Assembly: GCA_965247915.1 (NCBI GenBank)
Contig: OZ252048.1
Coordinates: 3,286,001-3,350,000 of the forward strand
Source of the DNA: JAKZRT01 sp965247915
GTDB taxonomy: Bacteria; Pseudomonadota; Alphaproteobacteria; Rhodobacterales; Rhodobacteraceae
Reading direction: 5' to 3'
Length of the DNA stretch: 64,000 nucleotides
The position numbers and the translations under genes are program-made. Shown in pieces: positions 8,967-16,977 of the stretch; position 1 is the stretch's first letter; each line of letters begins with the position of its first letter. The notes under the pieces are model-generated. The model searched no databases. It saw only the letters and a list, made by a program, of their open reading frames with translations, and was not told the origin of the DNA.

Positions 8967-9372
8967 CGAATATGATGTGGGTTACGGCCGTCCCCCAAAG
9001 CACGGGCAGTTCCAGAAAGGTCAATCGGGCAATCCCACCGGGCGCCGCGCCGAACAGGACAAGTTCGCCTCAGTGCTGCGGGACGAACTGGCTAACGAGA
9101 TCGTGATGAAGATCGGTGACAAGAAGGTCAAGGCGACGGTCATGCGAGGCCTGACAAAGCTCCTGATCAACATGGCCCTCTCTGGGGACAAGAAGGCCAT
9201 CACCGAACTCATGCGGCAGATCAACCGCTACTTCCCGGCTTCCGCTGAGCCGGCAGACACCGATCTGCCGGCAGCCGAGGAGGACCTGAACATCTTGGAT
9301 AATTACGTCCGGCGTCAGCTTGCGCGGGGCTCCTCAACCAACGAGGAGGGGGATGATGAACGCGATATCTGA
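8959..9372 (+). CDS. DUF5681-domain protein
   Basis: 137 residues. The N-terminus GYGRPPKHGQFQKGQSGNPT is the hallmark of DUF5681. The family has no assigned reaction and is usually encoded between a DNA methyltransferase and a terminase-like gene in alphaproteobacterial prophage-like elements; that order is preserved here, with both neighbours damaged. GGAGGGGG inside its 3' end forms the ribosome site of the next gene. Confidence 0.85.
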   Translation: MADEYDVGYGRPPKHGQFQKGQSGNPTGRRAEQDKFASVLRDELANEIVMKIGDKKVKATVMRGLTKLLINMALSGDKKAITELMRQINRYFPASAEPADTDLPAAEEDLNILDNYVRRQLARGSSTNEEGDDERDI

Positions 9373-9540
9373 AGTGAATGCCGTCCTACGTCAGGATCTA
9401 CTCGTTTTCGTCGAAAAGGTCTTCCTGACCCTGAATCCCGGGCAGGAGTATCTTCACAATTGGCATATAGAAGCCATTGTGCACCTTCTCTGCGAGGTTA
9501 CGCGCGCCACCGGTTCCAACATGACGGTGTCAGCGGCAAA
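9353..9540 (+). pseudogene. Terminase large subunit-like protein, N-terminal stub
   Basis: From ATGATG at 9353, placed after GGAGGGGG, the frame reads LNPGQEYLHNWHIEAIVHLL, which matches the start of terminase large-subunit-like proteins that follow DUF5681 genes. Similarity ends after about 60 residues, before the ATPase motifs. The frame then runs through unrelated sequence to a stop at 9773-9775. It marks a phage or island packaging module lost by deletion. Confidence 0.65.
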
Positions 9541-9827
9541 ACCTGAAGAAAAGCGGCTCGGCTGGTTTGTTCCAACCGCTGTTGATCAGGCTGAAAGCTG
9601 CGTCAAACCAGCCGCTGAGGGCAGAAACCTCGCTAGGATGCCAAATCCACAGCACAGCGAAACCGAAAGGCTTGATCATGGCCCAAATTGGTTGAAGCAT
9701 ACAGAAGATGGCCTTCTACTTGGGGAATGCGAGTTTAAAGAGGGATTTGGGTGGATTTCAGGTCAGCGGTGCTGACTTAAGCCAGTGTTGGCGCAAATCC
9801 TGTCACCCGGACTGTTTTCAGGCAGCC
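9541..9827. other. Junction sequence without a recognisable gene
   Basis: This stretch lies between the terminase stub and the stop of the TPR gene. The terminase frame stays open to 9775, but its residues match no family I know. I see no repeat, RNA gene or IS terminus here. Confidence 0.4.
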
Positions 9828-11393
9828 TCATTTTTCGGCTGCCGCCCGCATTGCTGCCAGTGACTGGCGCGCGTTTTCGACATCCGGGTGCTGATCGCCC
9901 AGTGCCGCCTGCCAAATTGCCAAGGCCTTTTCTGCCATCGGCAACGCGTCGGCCCACCGCCCTTGGTGTGCAAACAAGACTGCCAGGTTGTTGAGGCGGG
10001 TGGCATAGTCGGGGTGGTCTTTGCCTAGCGCCGCCCCGGTGATCTGCATGGCCTCGCGCATGAGTGGCTCTGCTGCGTCATAACGACCAGTGGCTTCAAG
10101 CAGCCCGGCGAGGTTGTTGAGGCTGGCGGCATAGGTGGGATGGTCTTTGCCCAGCGCCGTCCCGGTGATCTGCATGGCCTCGCGATAGAGCGGTTCTGCC
10201 TCGTCATAACGACCGGTGGCTTCAAGCAGCCCGGCGAGGTTGTTGAGGTTGGCGGCATAGGTTGGGTGGTCTTTGCCCAGTGCCGTCCCGGTGATCTGCA
10301 TGGCCTCGCGATAGAGCGGTTCTGCCTCGTCATAACGACCGGTGGCTTCAAGCAGCCCGGCGAGGTTGTTGAGGCTGGCGGCATAGGTTGGGTGGTCCTT
10401 GCCCAGCGCCGCCCCGCTGATCTGCATGGCCTCGCGATAGAGCGGTTCTGCCTCGTCATAACGACCAGTGGCGCGAAGCAGCCCGGCGAGGTTGTTGAGG
10501 CTGGCGGCATAGGTGGGGTGGTCTTTGCCCAGCGCCGCCCCGGTGATCTGCATGGCCTGTCGAAACAGCGGCTCTGCTGCGTCATAACGACCGGTGGCTT
10601 TTAGCAGCGCCGCGTGGTCATTCAGGGCTTTGCCAAGTGCATTCTGATCTTCGCCATCTCTGGTCAGTTTCAACGCGGCTTTGCCAAAACCAAGGGCAGC
10701 GGCATAATCGCCGGACCTGTGGGCAAATTCGCGCGCCTTGAACAGGTTGTCCAATGTCGGTTCATGGCCCGCCACGCGGGCGTAGTGGGTCGCGGCGTCG
10801 GCCCAGCGGACCTCGGCCTCGGCAATCTGGCCCCGGGCAAAGGCGGCGCGGGCGGCGGACTGGACGGCGATTGCAGCGCGGGCTTCGATTTCAGCAAACA
10901 GGTCATCGGCGGCGGAATAGTCGCCGGTTTCCAATGCGGCGCGAGCGGCGTCGAGTTTGTCGGCGTCGAGGTCGTTGCCCTCGCGTGTCAGGCGGGCCTC
11001 GAGATAGGCGATGCGGGCACGTTCGGCTTCAAGCGATTGGTCGATGTCGGCCTTTTGACGTGTCAATTCATCAAGTTGGGATTGCAGGACTGCGCGATCT
11101 TTGGCGTCGGCATGTTCCAATCTAGCGCGAACCCTAGCTTCGCGGGCATCCAATCTTGCATCAAGTTGGTCCAATGTTAGGGTGACGATTGGCTCTGCCG
11201 GGGCCGCTGGGGTCTGGATGAGTGCGGCAAGTGCTTCGGGATTGGCTATTTTGACTTTTTCGGGCTTTTTCGGTTTCATCCAGCGAAAGGGTTTGTAAAT
11301 TGCCGCAAGGACAACACCGACAATAGCGAGACCTCCTGCGACAAAAGCGACGACTTCCCCAATTGAAGCCTCCAACGCTACCAACCACTCCAT
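9828..11393 (-). CDS. Membrane-anchored tetratricopeptide (kinesin light chain-like) protein
   Basis: 521 residues in three parts. Residues about 8-33 form one membrane segment (VVAFVAGGLAIVGVVLAAIY). Residues about 60-215 are charged and rich in Ala, Arg and Glu, likely coiled coil. Residues about 255-510 hold six 42-residue TPR units with the core NNLAGLLEATGRYDEAEPLY. Units 2-5 are nearly identical, also at the DNA level, pointing to recent amplification. The 42-residue register (TPR plus GKDHP linker) is the kinesin light chain type, a protein-protein scaffold. Partner and process are unknown. It is bounded by an IS21 remnant upstream and phage-like debris downstream. Confidence 0.85.
   Translation of the reverse strand: MEWLVALEASIGEVVAFVAGGLAIVGVVLAAIYKPFRWMKPKKPEKVKIANPEALAALIQTPAAPAEPIVTLTLDQLDARLDAREARVRARLEHADAKDRAVLQSQLDELTRQKADIDQSLEAERARIAYLEARLTREGNDLDADKLDAARAALETGDYSAADDLFAEIEARAAIAVQSAARAAFARGQIAEAEVRWADAATHYARVAGHEPTLDNLFKAREFAHRSGDYAAALGFGKAALKLTRDGEDQNALGKALNDHAALLKATGRYDAAEPLFRQAMQITGAALGKDHPTYAASLNNLAGLLRATGRYDEAEPLYREAMQISGAALGKDHPTYAASLNNLAGLLEATGRYDEAEPLYREAMQITGTALGKDHPTYAANLNNLAGLLEATGRYDEAEPLYREAMQITGTALGKDHPTYAASLNNLAGLLEATGRYDAAEPLMREAMQITGAALGKDHPDYATRLNNLAVLFAHQGRWADALPMAEKALAIWQAALGDQHPDVENARQSLAAMRAAAEK
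10020..10610 (-). repeat. Tandem 126-bp repeats encoding TPR units
   Basis: A 126-bp unit recurs about five times with few substitutions, seen most easily in the recurring phrase GGCGAGGTTGTTGAGG at intervals of 126 bp. The units are in frame and encode 42 residues each. Identity at silent positions argues for recent duplication or gene conversion. Confidence 0.9.
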
Positions 11394-11469
11394 CCAAATC
11401 CCCTAAACAATTGCCCTATTAACCTCAAAACCACCAGTTTCCACAAGCGCACTGGAAAACGCCGCCGTC

Positions 11470-11797
11470 GAGGCCAACCCAATCCCGCCGCGCGGGCGCG
11501 CCCCAGATACTCGCTGGCGGTGGATTGCCCCAAACCCAGACTCGCTGCAATCTTACGGGTCGATAATCCCCCCGCCTGAAGCCTCAGTGCATCTCTGATC
11601 TTTCGCATCGACAATCTCTTCATGGGGCCTCACGCTCTCAAAAGAACGCAAAACTACCCTGTTTAAGGATTGCTCAGCAGCGTAAATCAAAGGCCGAAAT
11701 CAAGTGACCGGATGCCCCGGAATCACTGACCGGATATGATTGGAATGCCTGACCGGATAAAATCGGAAGCGGTGACCGGATAACCCCGGAATGCGCA
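11470..11797 (-). mobile_element. IS21-family left-end fragment with four terminal direct repeats and start of istA
   Basis: The minus frame from the ATG at 11623 reads RLSMRKIRDALRLQAGGLST and SLGLGQSTASEYLGRARAAG, the helix-turn-helix N-terminus of IstA. It is lost after about 50 residues near 11470. Upstream of istA the sequence TGACCGGAT recurs at 11705, 11727, 11750 and 11773 (spacing 22, 23, 23), each followed after a few bases by CGGAA or TGGAA. Such multiple subterminal repeats are typical of IS21 ends. The outer tip lies near 11797 and is embedded in the IS3 copy that follows. Confidence 0.8.
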
Positions 11798-11803
11798 CCT
11801 TTG

Positions 11804-12530
11804 TCTGATGATGGCCTTGCCGCGCCCAAAATAGACGTCGGCGGGTGTGACGTTGTTCAGGCTCTCGTGGTAGCGCTGGTTGTTGTAGTAATCGACGAAG
11901 GCCCCGATCTGGCGTTTAAGATCGCCGGGCAGATAGTAGTTTTCCAGCAAAACCCGGTTCTTCATCGTCTGATGCCAGCGCTCGATCTTCCCCTGGGTTT
12001 GCGGATGGAACGGCGCACCGCGAACATGGTCCATCTGTCGATCCTCGAGCCATTCGGCCAGGTCGCCAGAGATGTAGCAAGAGCCGTTATCGCTCAGCAG
12101 ACGGGGCTTGTGTCTCACAACCGCCTGATCACAACCTGACGCCGCCAGGGCCAGCTCAATCGTCGCCGCCACGTCCTCGGCCCGCATGTTTGTGCAGAGC
12201 TTCCAGGCGATGATGTAGCGGCTGTAATCGTCCAGGATCGTGCTGAGATAATACCAACCCCAGCCAATGATCCTGAAGTAGGTGAAGTCGGTTTGCCACA
12301 TCTGGTTGATAGCGGTGGTTTTGTCCGTGAACTCGTCGGCAGCTTTGATCACAACATAGTCGGGCGCGGTGATCAGATCAGCTTCCTTCAGAAAGCGGTA
12401 AGCCGATGATTCAGAGATAAAATACCGCTTCTCGTCGGTATATTTGACCGCCAGTTCCCGGGTCGTCAGCGCCTCATGTTCCAGCGCGAACTCGATCAGA
12501 TCATCCCGCCTGGCCTGCGGAATACGGTTT
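11804..12530 (-). mobile_element. Truncated copy of the IS3-family element found complete at 14119-15590
   Basis: The sequence is nearly identical to the OrfB part of the complete element; the catalytic core (WQTDFTYFRI, LLSDNGSCYI, GKIERWHQTM) is readable. The 3' end was replaced by the IS21 tip at about 11797-11804 and the 5' end stops near 12530 in ACGGTTT. Most differences from the full copy are silent and lie near 12400-12530. Both copies have the same orientation and flank the integrase module. Confidence 0.9.
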
Positions 12531-12574
12531 CAAATTGCATTTATCCTACCGAAGGACGTTCGGATTGATTTGGG

Positions 12575-13675
12575 CTAGCTTTCCCGAGAATGTTGAATTT
12601 GCCTTTCAAGATGTTCTAGCAGCCGATCCAGCTTTGCATCCTTATCCTCGGCTTTTCCAGCATTTCGGATCAATTCCCGCTGCCTCGTGAGCGAAATGGT
12701 GCCGTAGCTCGGGAGAGTTGTAGCGACATTCGAGTGCCCCAAATTCTGGTTGAACGCTTTGAATTCTTCTGGCGTCTTGCACCAGCGGTAGGCAAGATCG
12801 ACGATGCTGCAGCGCACCCGGTGAGGACTGAAGTAGGGCAAGTCTGCCGCCACAAACGCACGCCGAAAGATAGTCCGAATTGGCGAAGAATTGGACCAAC
12901 AAACCGGTTTCAATCCATCGCTCAATGGCCCGCGAACCGGATCAATTCGGGAGGCTGTCTGAGGAAAAACAGGATCGTCTGCCCCATAGAGAAGGTCAGT
13001 GCGAATATAGGCAACCCAATCCAGAAATGCCCTTTCTACATCTTGGCCGAGTGGCAAGAGGACGGATTCGATCAGCTTGCTATTTTTCGTCCGGACGGTA
13101 GTCGGGTCCTGAATAATTAGCATTCTGTCCAAATCGACGTGCCGAATGCGCAAAGATGCAGCAGCGTTATCCCGAATGCCTGTCATCATAAGTAGGGCGA
13201 AAAGCGCCCTGTCCCGACATTCTATCTCAGTGCCAGCGGGCATTGTTGCCAATGTGTGACGCAGTTGTTCCAGCGTCGGAAAGGGCTTGGAAGGCGCGGA
13301 AGTGGCAGCGCGCACTTCCTTGTCTGAAAGGTTCAGATACTCAATGTCCGTCACCTTTATCTTCGACTTCATGCCTGGCTGGCAGGCCAGATAGCGCAAG
13401 AACCGCTGCAATGCGGTCAGCGTCGAGTGAATTGTCGCGGGGCTGAGCGGCTTGTCCTTCGTCTCAGGTTTGGCAAGGGCGGCACGAAACGATATGGCCT
13501 GCGCTTTGCTAAAGCATTTGAAGTCCGTAAATCCTGTGTGCTGTTCGAAGCGGAGAATTGATTTCTCGACACCGCGCACAGTCGCCTCTGACTTCTTGTC
13601 GGCTTGACGTAAAAACTCGACATAATCTCGCTTGATGCGCTCATTTTGTGGGTTGCAGTTTATCATGTTCGTCAT
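12575..13675 (-). CDS. Tyrosine recombinase (phage-type integrase)
   Basis: 366 residues. The N-terminal SAM-like DNA-binding domain is followed from about residue 155 by the catalytic domain. Arg in MMTGIRDNAAASLRI, Lys in TVRTKNSK, HxxR in SPHRVRCS, His in NLGHSNVATT and a terminal Tyr in LPSYGTIS are all visible, so the enzyme looks intact. It overlaps the upstream excisionase-like gene by 4 bp (ATGA), so the two are co-expressed. It lies about 2 kb from tRNA-Phe with its coding strand pointing away from the tRNA, which suits an island integrase acting at the tRNA 3' end. Confidence 0.92.
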   Translation of the reverse strand: MTNMINCNPQNERIKRDYVEFLRQADKKSEATVRGVEKSILRFEQHTGFTDFKCFSKAQAISFRAALAKPETKDKPLSPATIHSTLTALQRFLRYLACQPGMKSKIKVTDIEYLNLSDKEVRAATSAPSKPFPTLEQLRHTLATMPAGTEIECRDRALFALLMMTGIRDNAAASLRIRHVDLDRMLIIQDPTTVRTKNSKLIESVLLPLGQDVERAFLDWVAYIRTDLLYGADDPVFPQTASRIDPVRGPLSDGLKPVCWSNSSPIRTIFRRAFVAADLPYFSPHRVRCSIVDLAYRWCKTPEEFKAFNQNLGHSNVATTLPSYGTISLTRQRELIRNAGKAEDKDAKLDRLLEHLERQIQHSRES

Positions 13676-14112
13676 CCTCCGTTTTCACACCATCCAAGAG
13701 CGGAAAGCCCCGTACTGCTAATGTGTGGAGAGTCCTTCTTGATGGGACCGAGAGTTTCGGCGTAGAAACGCAGTTTCGAGACACTACGTGCTAACCACAT
13801 TCCGCAACCGCACGCGGAACAGTCGCCACGCAATGTGACGGTTTTTTCGTTGCGTCGTACAATGACCACTGAACCCCAAATGGGTACACGGGGTGCACTA
13901 CACCGAAAGCAGGGCATCTCGGACGGGGCGCACTTCTGCTTCCGGCGGACGTTGCGAGCGGTAAGGAAACGGCGCAATTCCTTGCCGTGGACTAACACAG
14001 GTCTCTTATCATCCAGTGGTTTTAGCCCTTTGCGGAACCAGCGGCGAATTGTGTTTGGATGAACACCCAGAAGTTCGGCAATCTCTTGAACCGAATAGGT
14101 GTCCGTCGTCAT
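13672..14112 (-). CDS. Excisionase-like HTH protein with zinc-ribbon-like tail
   Basis: 146 residues. The N-terminus VQEIAELLGVHPNTIRRWFR is a MerR/excisionase-type helix-turn-helix. The middle has CFRC and, after about 30 residues, CSACGCG, a likely zinc ribbon. The gene precedes and overlaps the integrase, so it may act as directionality factor or cofactor; this is inferred from position. The start codon lies only 6 bp from the end of an IS3 element (14119), there is no ribosome site in between, and any native promoter must have been displaced. Confidence 0.75.
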   Translation of the reverse strand: MTTDTYSVQEIAELLGVHPNTIRRWFRKGLKPLDDKRPVLVHGKELRRFLTARNVRRKQKCAPSEMPCFRCSAPRVPIWGSVVIVRRNEKTVTLRGDCSACGCGMWLARSVSKLRFYAETLGPIKKDSPHISSTGLSALGWCENGG

Positions 14113-14172
14113 ATAAAATGGGACATCAGAGCGGTTTGAGTTTTGGAGGCTCTGGTTCGTTTGTGTGATTGA

Positions 14173-15152
14173 TTATGCCGCGAGTTTTTGATGTTGCAAG
14201 CGGCGTTGTCGGATTGTCAGTTTCTTGATCTTTTCCCTTTCTCTGATGATGGCCTTGCCGCGCCCGAAGTAGACGTCGGCGGGTGTGACGTTGTTCAGGC
14301 TCTCGTGGTAGCGCTGGTTGTTGTAGTAATCGACGAAGGCCCCGATCTGGCGTTTAAGATCGCCGGGCAGATAGTAGTTTTCCAGCAAAACCCGGTTCTT
14401 CATCGTCTGATGCCAGCGCTCGATCTTCCCCTGGGTTTGCGGATGGAACGGCGCACCGCGAACGTGGTCCATCTGTCGATCCTCGAGCCATTCGGCCAGG
14501 TCGCCAGAGATGTAGCAAGAGCCGTTATCGCTCAGCAGACGGGGCTTGTGTCTCACAACCGCCTGATCACAACCTGACGCCGCCAGGGCCAGCTCAATCG
14601 TCGCCGCCACGTCCTCGGCCCGCATGTTTGTGCAGAGCTTCCAGGCGATGATGTAGCGGCTGTAATCGTCCAGGATCGTGCTGAGATAATACCAACCCCA
14701 GCCAATGATCCTGAAGTAGGTGAAGTCGGTTTGCCACATCTGGTTGATAGCGGTGGTTTTGTCCGTGAACTCGTCGGCAGCTTTGATCACAACATAGTCG
14801 GGCGCGGTGATCAGATCAGCTTCCTTCAGAAAGCGGTAAACCGATGATTCAGAGATAAAATACTGCTTCTCATCGGTATACTTTACCGCCAGTTCCCGGG
14901 TCGTCAGCGCCTCGTGCTCCAGTGCAAATTCAATCAGATCGTCTCGCCGATCTTGGGGAATGCGGTTCCAGACCGACTTTGGGCAGGGTGAGCGATCCGC
15001 CAGGGCGTCAAAGCCGCCTTCGACATAGCGGTCATACCATCGGTAGAATGTGGTGCGCGGAATGCCCAGCATATCCAAGGTTTGCTTCGCAGGCAGATGG
15101 GACCCCTCAACGGTGCGGATGATTTCCAACTTCTCTGACGCTGGATACCTCA
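14173..15152 (-). CDS. IS3-family transposase OrfB
   Basis: The catalytic integrase core shows WQTDFTYFRI (Asp), LLSDNGSCYI (Asp) and GKIERWHQTMKN (Glu). The independent ATG (MRYPASEKLE) is at 15152, but the frame is open further upstream, over OrfA, to 15225. This fits production of an OrfAB fusion by frameshifting, as in the family. A run of seven A followed by G on the coding strand (15188 to 15181) is the likely slippery site. Confidence 0.9.
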
Positions 15153-15524
15153 TTCCTCGTATCCCCCATCCCCTGTCATGCTTTTTTTGAGCAGACGGTT
15201 TTCCAGGATCAGGTCGGCCACACATTCTTTCAATGCCAAGGCCTCAGAACGTAGCTCCTTCACCTCGGGTGACGTCGCCTGACGCGCCGTATCGCCGGAC
15301 AGACGGCGTTTCCCTGCTTCGGGGAACTCCTTGGACCAGCTGTAATACAGACTCTCTGAGATGCCCTCGCGGCGACACAGTGCTGAGATGCTTTCCTCGC
15401 CCCGAAGACCCGCCAAAACAATGCGGATCTTCTCCTCGGCTGAATACGTTTGCCGGGTCTTGCGGCGGATGGTTTTGACCAGCCTGTCAGCCGAGGCTTT
15501 GCTGGTTCCGGATTGCTTGTTCAT
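15150..15524 (-). CDS. IS3-family transposase OrfA
   Basis: About 124 residues from the ATG at 15524, which has AAGGAG just upstream. It contains a helix-turn-helix (EEKIRIVLAGLRGEESISAL, then CRREGISESLYYSWSKEF) and a C-terminal leucine-rich stretch, the typical IS3 OrfA architecture. OrfA binds the element ends and regulates the OrfAB transposase. Confidence 0.9.
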   Translation of the reverse strand: MNKQSGTSKASADRLVKTIRRKTRQTYSAEEKIRIVLAGLRGEESISALCRREGISESLYYSWSKEFPEAGKRRLSGDTARQATSPEVKELRSEALALKECVADLILENRLLKKSMTGDGGYEE

Positions 15525-15609
15525 CTTCACTCCTTGACGGTTGCGATGAACCAGAAATCCTCCTGATGCTAAACCCTCATATCTGTCCCAAAGGCGCTGA
15601 CGTCAGACA

Positions 15610-15685
15610 TGGTGCCCGGGGGCGGAATCGAACCACCGACACGAGGATTTTCAGTCCACTGCTCTACCCCTGAGCTACCCGGGCA
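15610..15685 (-). tRNA. tRNA-Phe (GAA)
   Basis: A 76-nt cloverleaf on the minus strand. Acceptor stem TGCCCGG pairs with CCGGGCA; the anticodon loop CTGAAAA gives GAA; the T-arm is GGTTCGATTCC; the 3' CCA is encoded. It marks the edge between the IS-rich accessory region and the conserved infA operon. Confidence 0.97.
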
Positions 15686-15719
15686 CGGGTGAGCGGCAAG
15701 ACGCTCGGGTCGCGGTGTT

Positions 15720-15944
15720 CTAGGGGAGGGGTGGGCGGCTGTCCAGTGAAAAACCGGGGCACTGGTGCCGGTTACCGGCCCGGTCCGGGACCGGCCCGCC
15801 GGGGCCTATTTCGGGCTCTTCCTCGACGACCGGTCCGCGATAACTTTCGTCCCGCCAACGGCCAAGATCAATGTCGGCGCAGCGCCGCGAAGCGTTGGGG
15901 CGATAGCGGCGGTCGGTGGCCTTGGCGCAGATCGGGCAGGTCGT
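15720..15944 (-). pseudogene. yacG: yacG (DNA gyrase inhibitor) with lost start codon and altered zinc site
   Basis: The frame reads TCPICAKATDRRYRP then SRRCADIDLGRW, the YacG zinc-finger family. Relatives start with ATG ACC TGC CCG; here the matching codon at 15944-15942 is ACG. No ATG, GTG or TTG occurs in frame before an ATG at 16103 deep inside the upstream gene. The third zinc ligand is also changed: the usual CSRRC reads ASRRC, leaving CxxC plus one Cys. YacG blocks gyrase and ends many alphaproteobacterial infA operons, as here. It may be a decayed gene or be read from ACG at low level. Confidence 0.65.
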
Positions 15945-15954
15945 GGGGCAGCCG

Positions 15955-16977
15955 TCAGATCGGGAAACGCTCGCGTTTGCGTTGCAGTTCAAAATGCCCC
16001 AGCGGCGTCCATCCGACCAGTGCGGTCTCGACCGGATCGGCGCGAAAGGCGCGGCGCAGGGCGGCCTCGATCTGGCGGCGGTCGCGTTTGGGCAAGGGTG
16101 CAAAGTCTATGGTGATCTGGCCGCCCAACCCGCGCAGCCGCAGCGCCCGCGGCAGGGCGCGGGCCGCGGCCAGATTGGCCTTCAGCGCCGCGGCCGGCGA
16201 ATGATCGGCGCCGGTGTTGACGTCGATCGCCACCAGAGCGCGGGTGGCCTGGACAAACATGAAGGCCGCGCCCAGATCGACGCGCGGACCGCGCGCCGAG
16301 GCGATCGCATCATGCACCCCCAGGGCCTCGAACGCGCCGGTGTCGTCTTCGATGGCATCGGGCGTAGGCACCGACCACTCGCGCCAGGCCAGCGCATGGG
16401 CGCCCACACCATCAACCAGCAACTCGGGTTCTGACCCCAGGTCGCCCATCACCCGCGCGGCCAGTTTGACCAATTCGGCCAGTTCAACGGCGACCTCACC
16501 GTCGCCAAGATCAGCCGCGGCCGAGCGCAGGATTACGCCCCAGTCATGCGACCCCAAAGCTTGCGTCGCAATGTCATGAAGCCGCAGCCGGTTGTCATCG
16601 TCGCGAATGCGGCGCGAGATATTCAGCCCCGGCGCATGCGGCGTGATGATCGCCGCGCGGCCTTTGAAAAGCACACGATCAGTGACCGGAACCGCCTTGC
16701 CCGGCTCGGGCACGGTTGTGACCTGAACCAGCAGCGATTGGCCTTCGCCGGACGCGCGCGCGCCGCGCAAAAAGGCGGTGCCTTCGGGCAGGCGCAGGAA
16801 CATCCCGCCCTGGCCCTTGACCGGACGACCAGCGACCGCGCGATAGATCGTGCCGGGGGCCGGGGCGGCGGCACCGCCCGCCGGGTCGATCAGCAGGTCT
16901 TCGACCACTCCGTCGATTATTAACGCCGCCGCCACGCGACCGCCGGTCTGCCCCAGCGCGATCACCCGGCCCTTCAT
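15955..16977 (-). CDS. Ribonuclease E/G family protein
   Basis: 340 residues from the ATG that overlaps the maf stop (ATGA); another ATG four codons upstream is possible but lies within maf. The RNase E/G catalytic region is visible: RDDDNRLR, then LLVDGVGAH and the metal-binding segment ALVAIDVNTGADHSPAAALK with LRLRGLGGQITIDFAPL. It is much shorter than RNase E (no C-terminal scaffold), and this short form is a standard member of the alphaproteobacterial infA-maf operon. Expected role is RNA cleavage or rRNA maturation in the cytoplasm. Confidence 0.88.
   Translation of the reverse strand: MKGRVIALGQTGGRVAAALIIDGVVEDLLIDPAGGAAAPAPGTIYRAVAGRPVKGQGGMFLRLPEGTAFLRGARASGEGQSLLVQVTTVPEPGKAVPVTDRVLFKGRAAIITPHAPGLNISRRIRDDDNRLRLHDIATQALGSHDWGVILRSAAADLGDGEVAVELAELVKLAARVMGDLGSEPELLVDGVGAHALAWREWSVPTPDAIEDDTGAFEALGVHDAIASARGPRVDLGAAFMFVQATRALVAIDVNTGADHSPAAALKANLAAARALPRALRLRGLGGQITIDFAPLPKRDRRQIEAALRRAFRADPVETALVGWTPLGHFELQRKRERFPI

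Larger units (their letters stand above)
14119..15590 (-). mobile_element. Complete IS3-family element (1472 bp)
   Basis: Inverted ends are visible: TGGGACATCAGAGCGGTTTG read from 14119 and TGGGACAGATATGAGGGTTT read inward from 15590. Two overlapping reading frames, OrfA and OrfB, lie inside on the minus strand. Flanks are AAAA on the left and AAGG on the right, so no clean target duplication is left. The right end is 19 bp from the 3' end of tRNA-Phe. Confidence 0.9.

Noticed and set aside
10020..10610. CRISPR-like regular repeats
   Set aside because: The units are 126 bp, contiguous and in frame, and encode TPR motifs; there are no spacers.
11705..11797. Short CRISPR array or iteron origin
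   Set aside because: The repeats are only about 9 bp, lie at the tip of an IS21 fragment and fit its subterminal binding sites.
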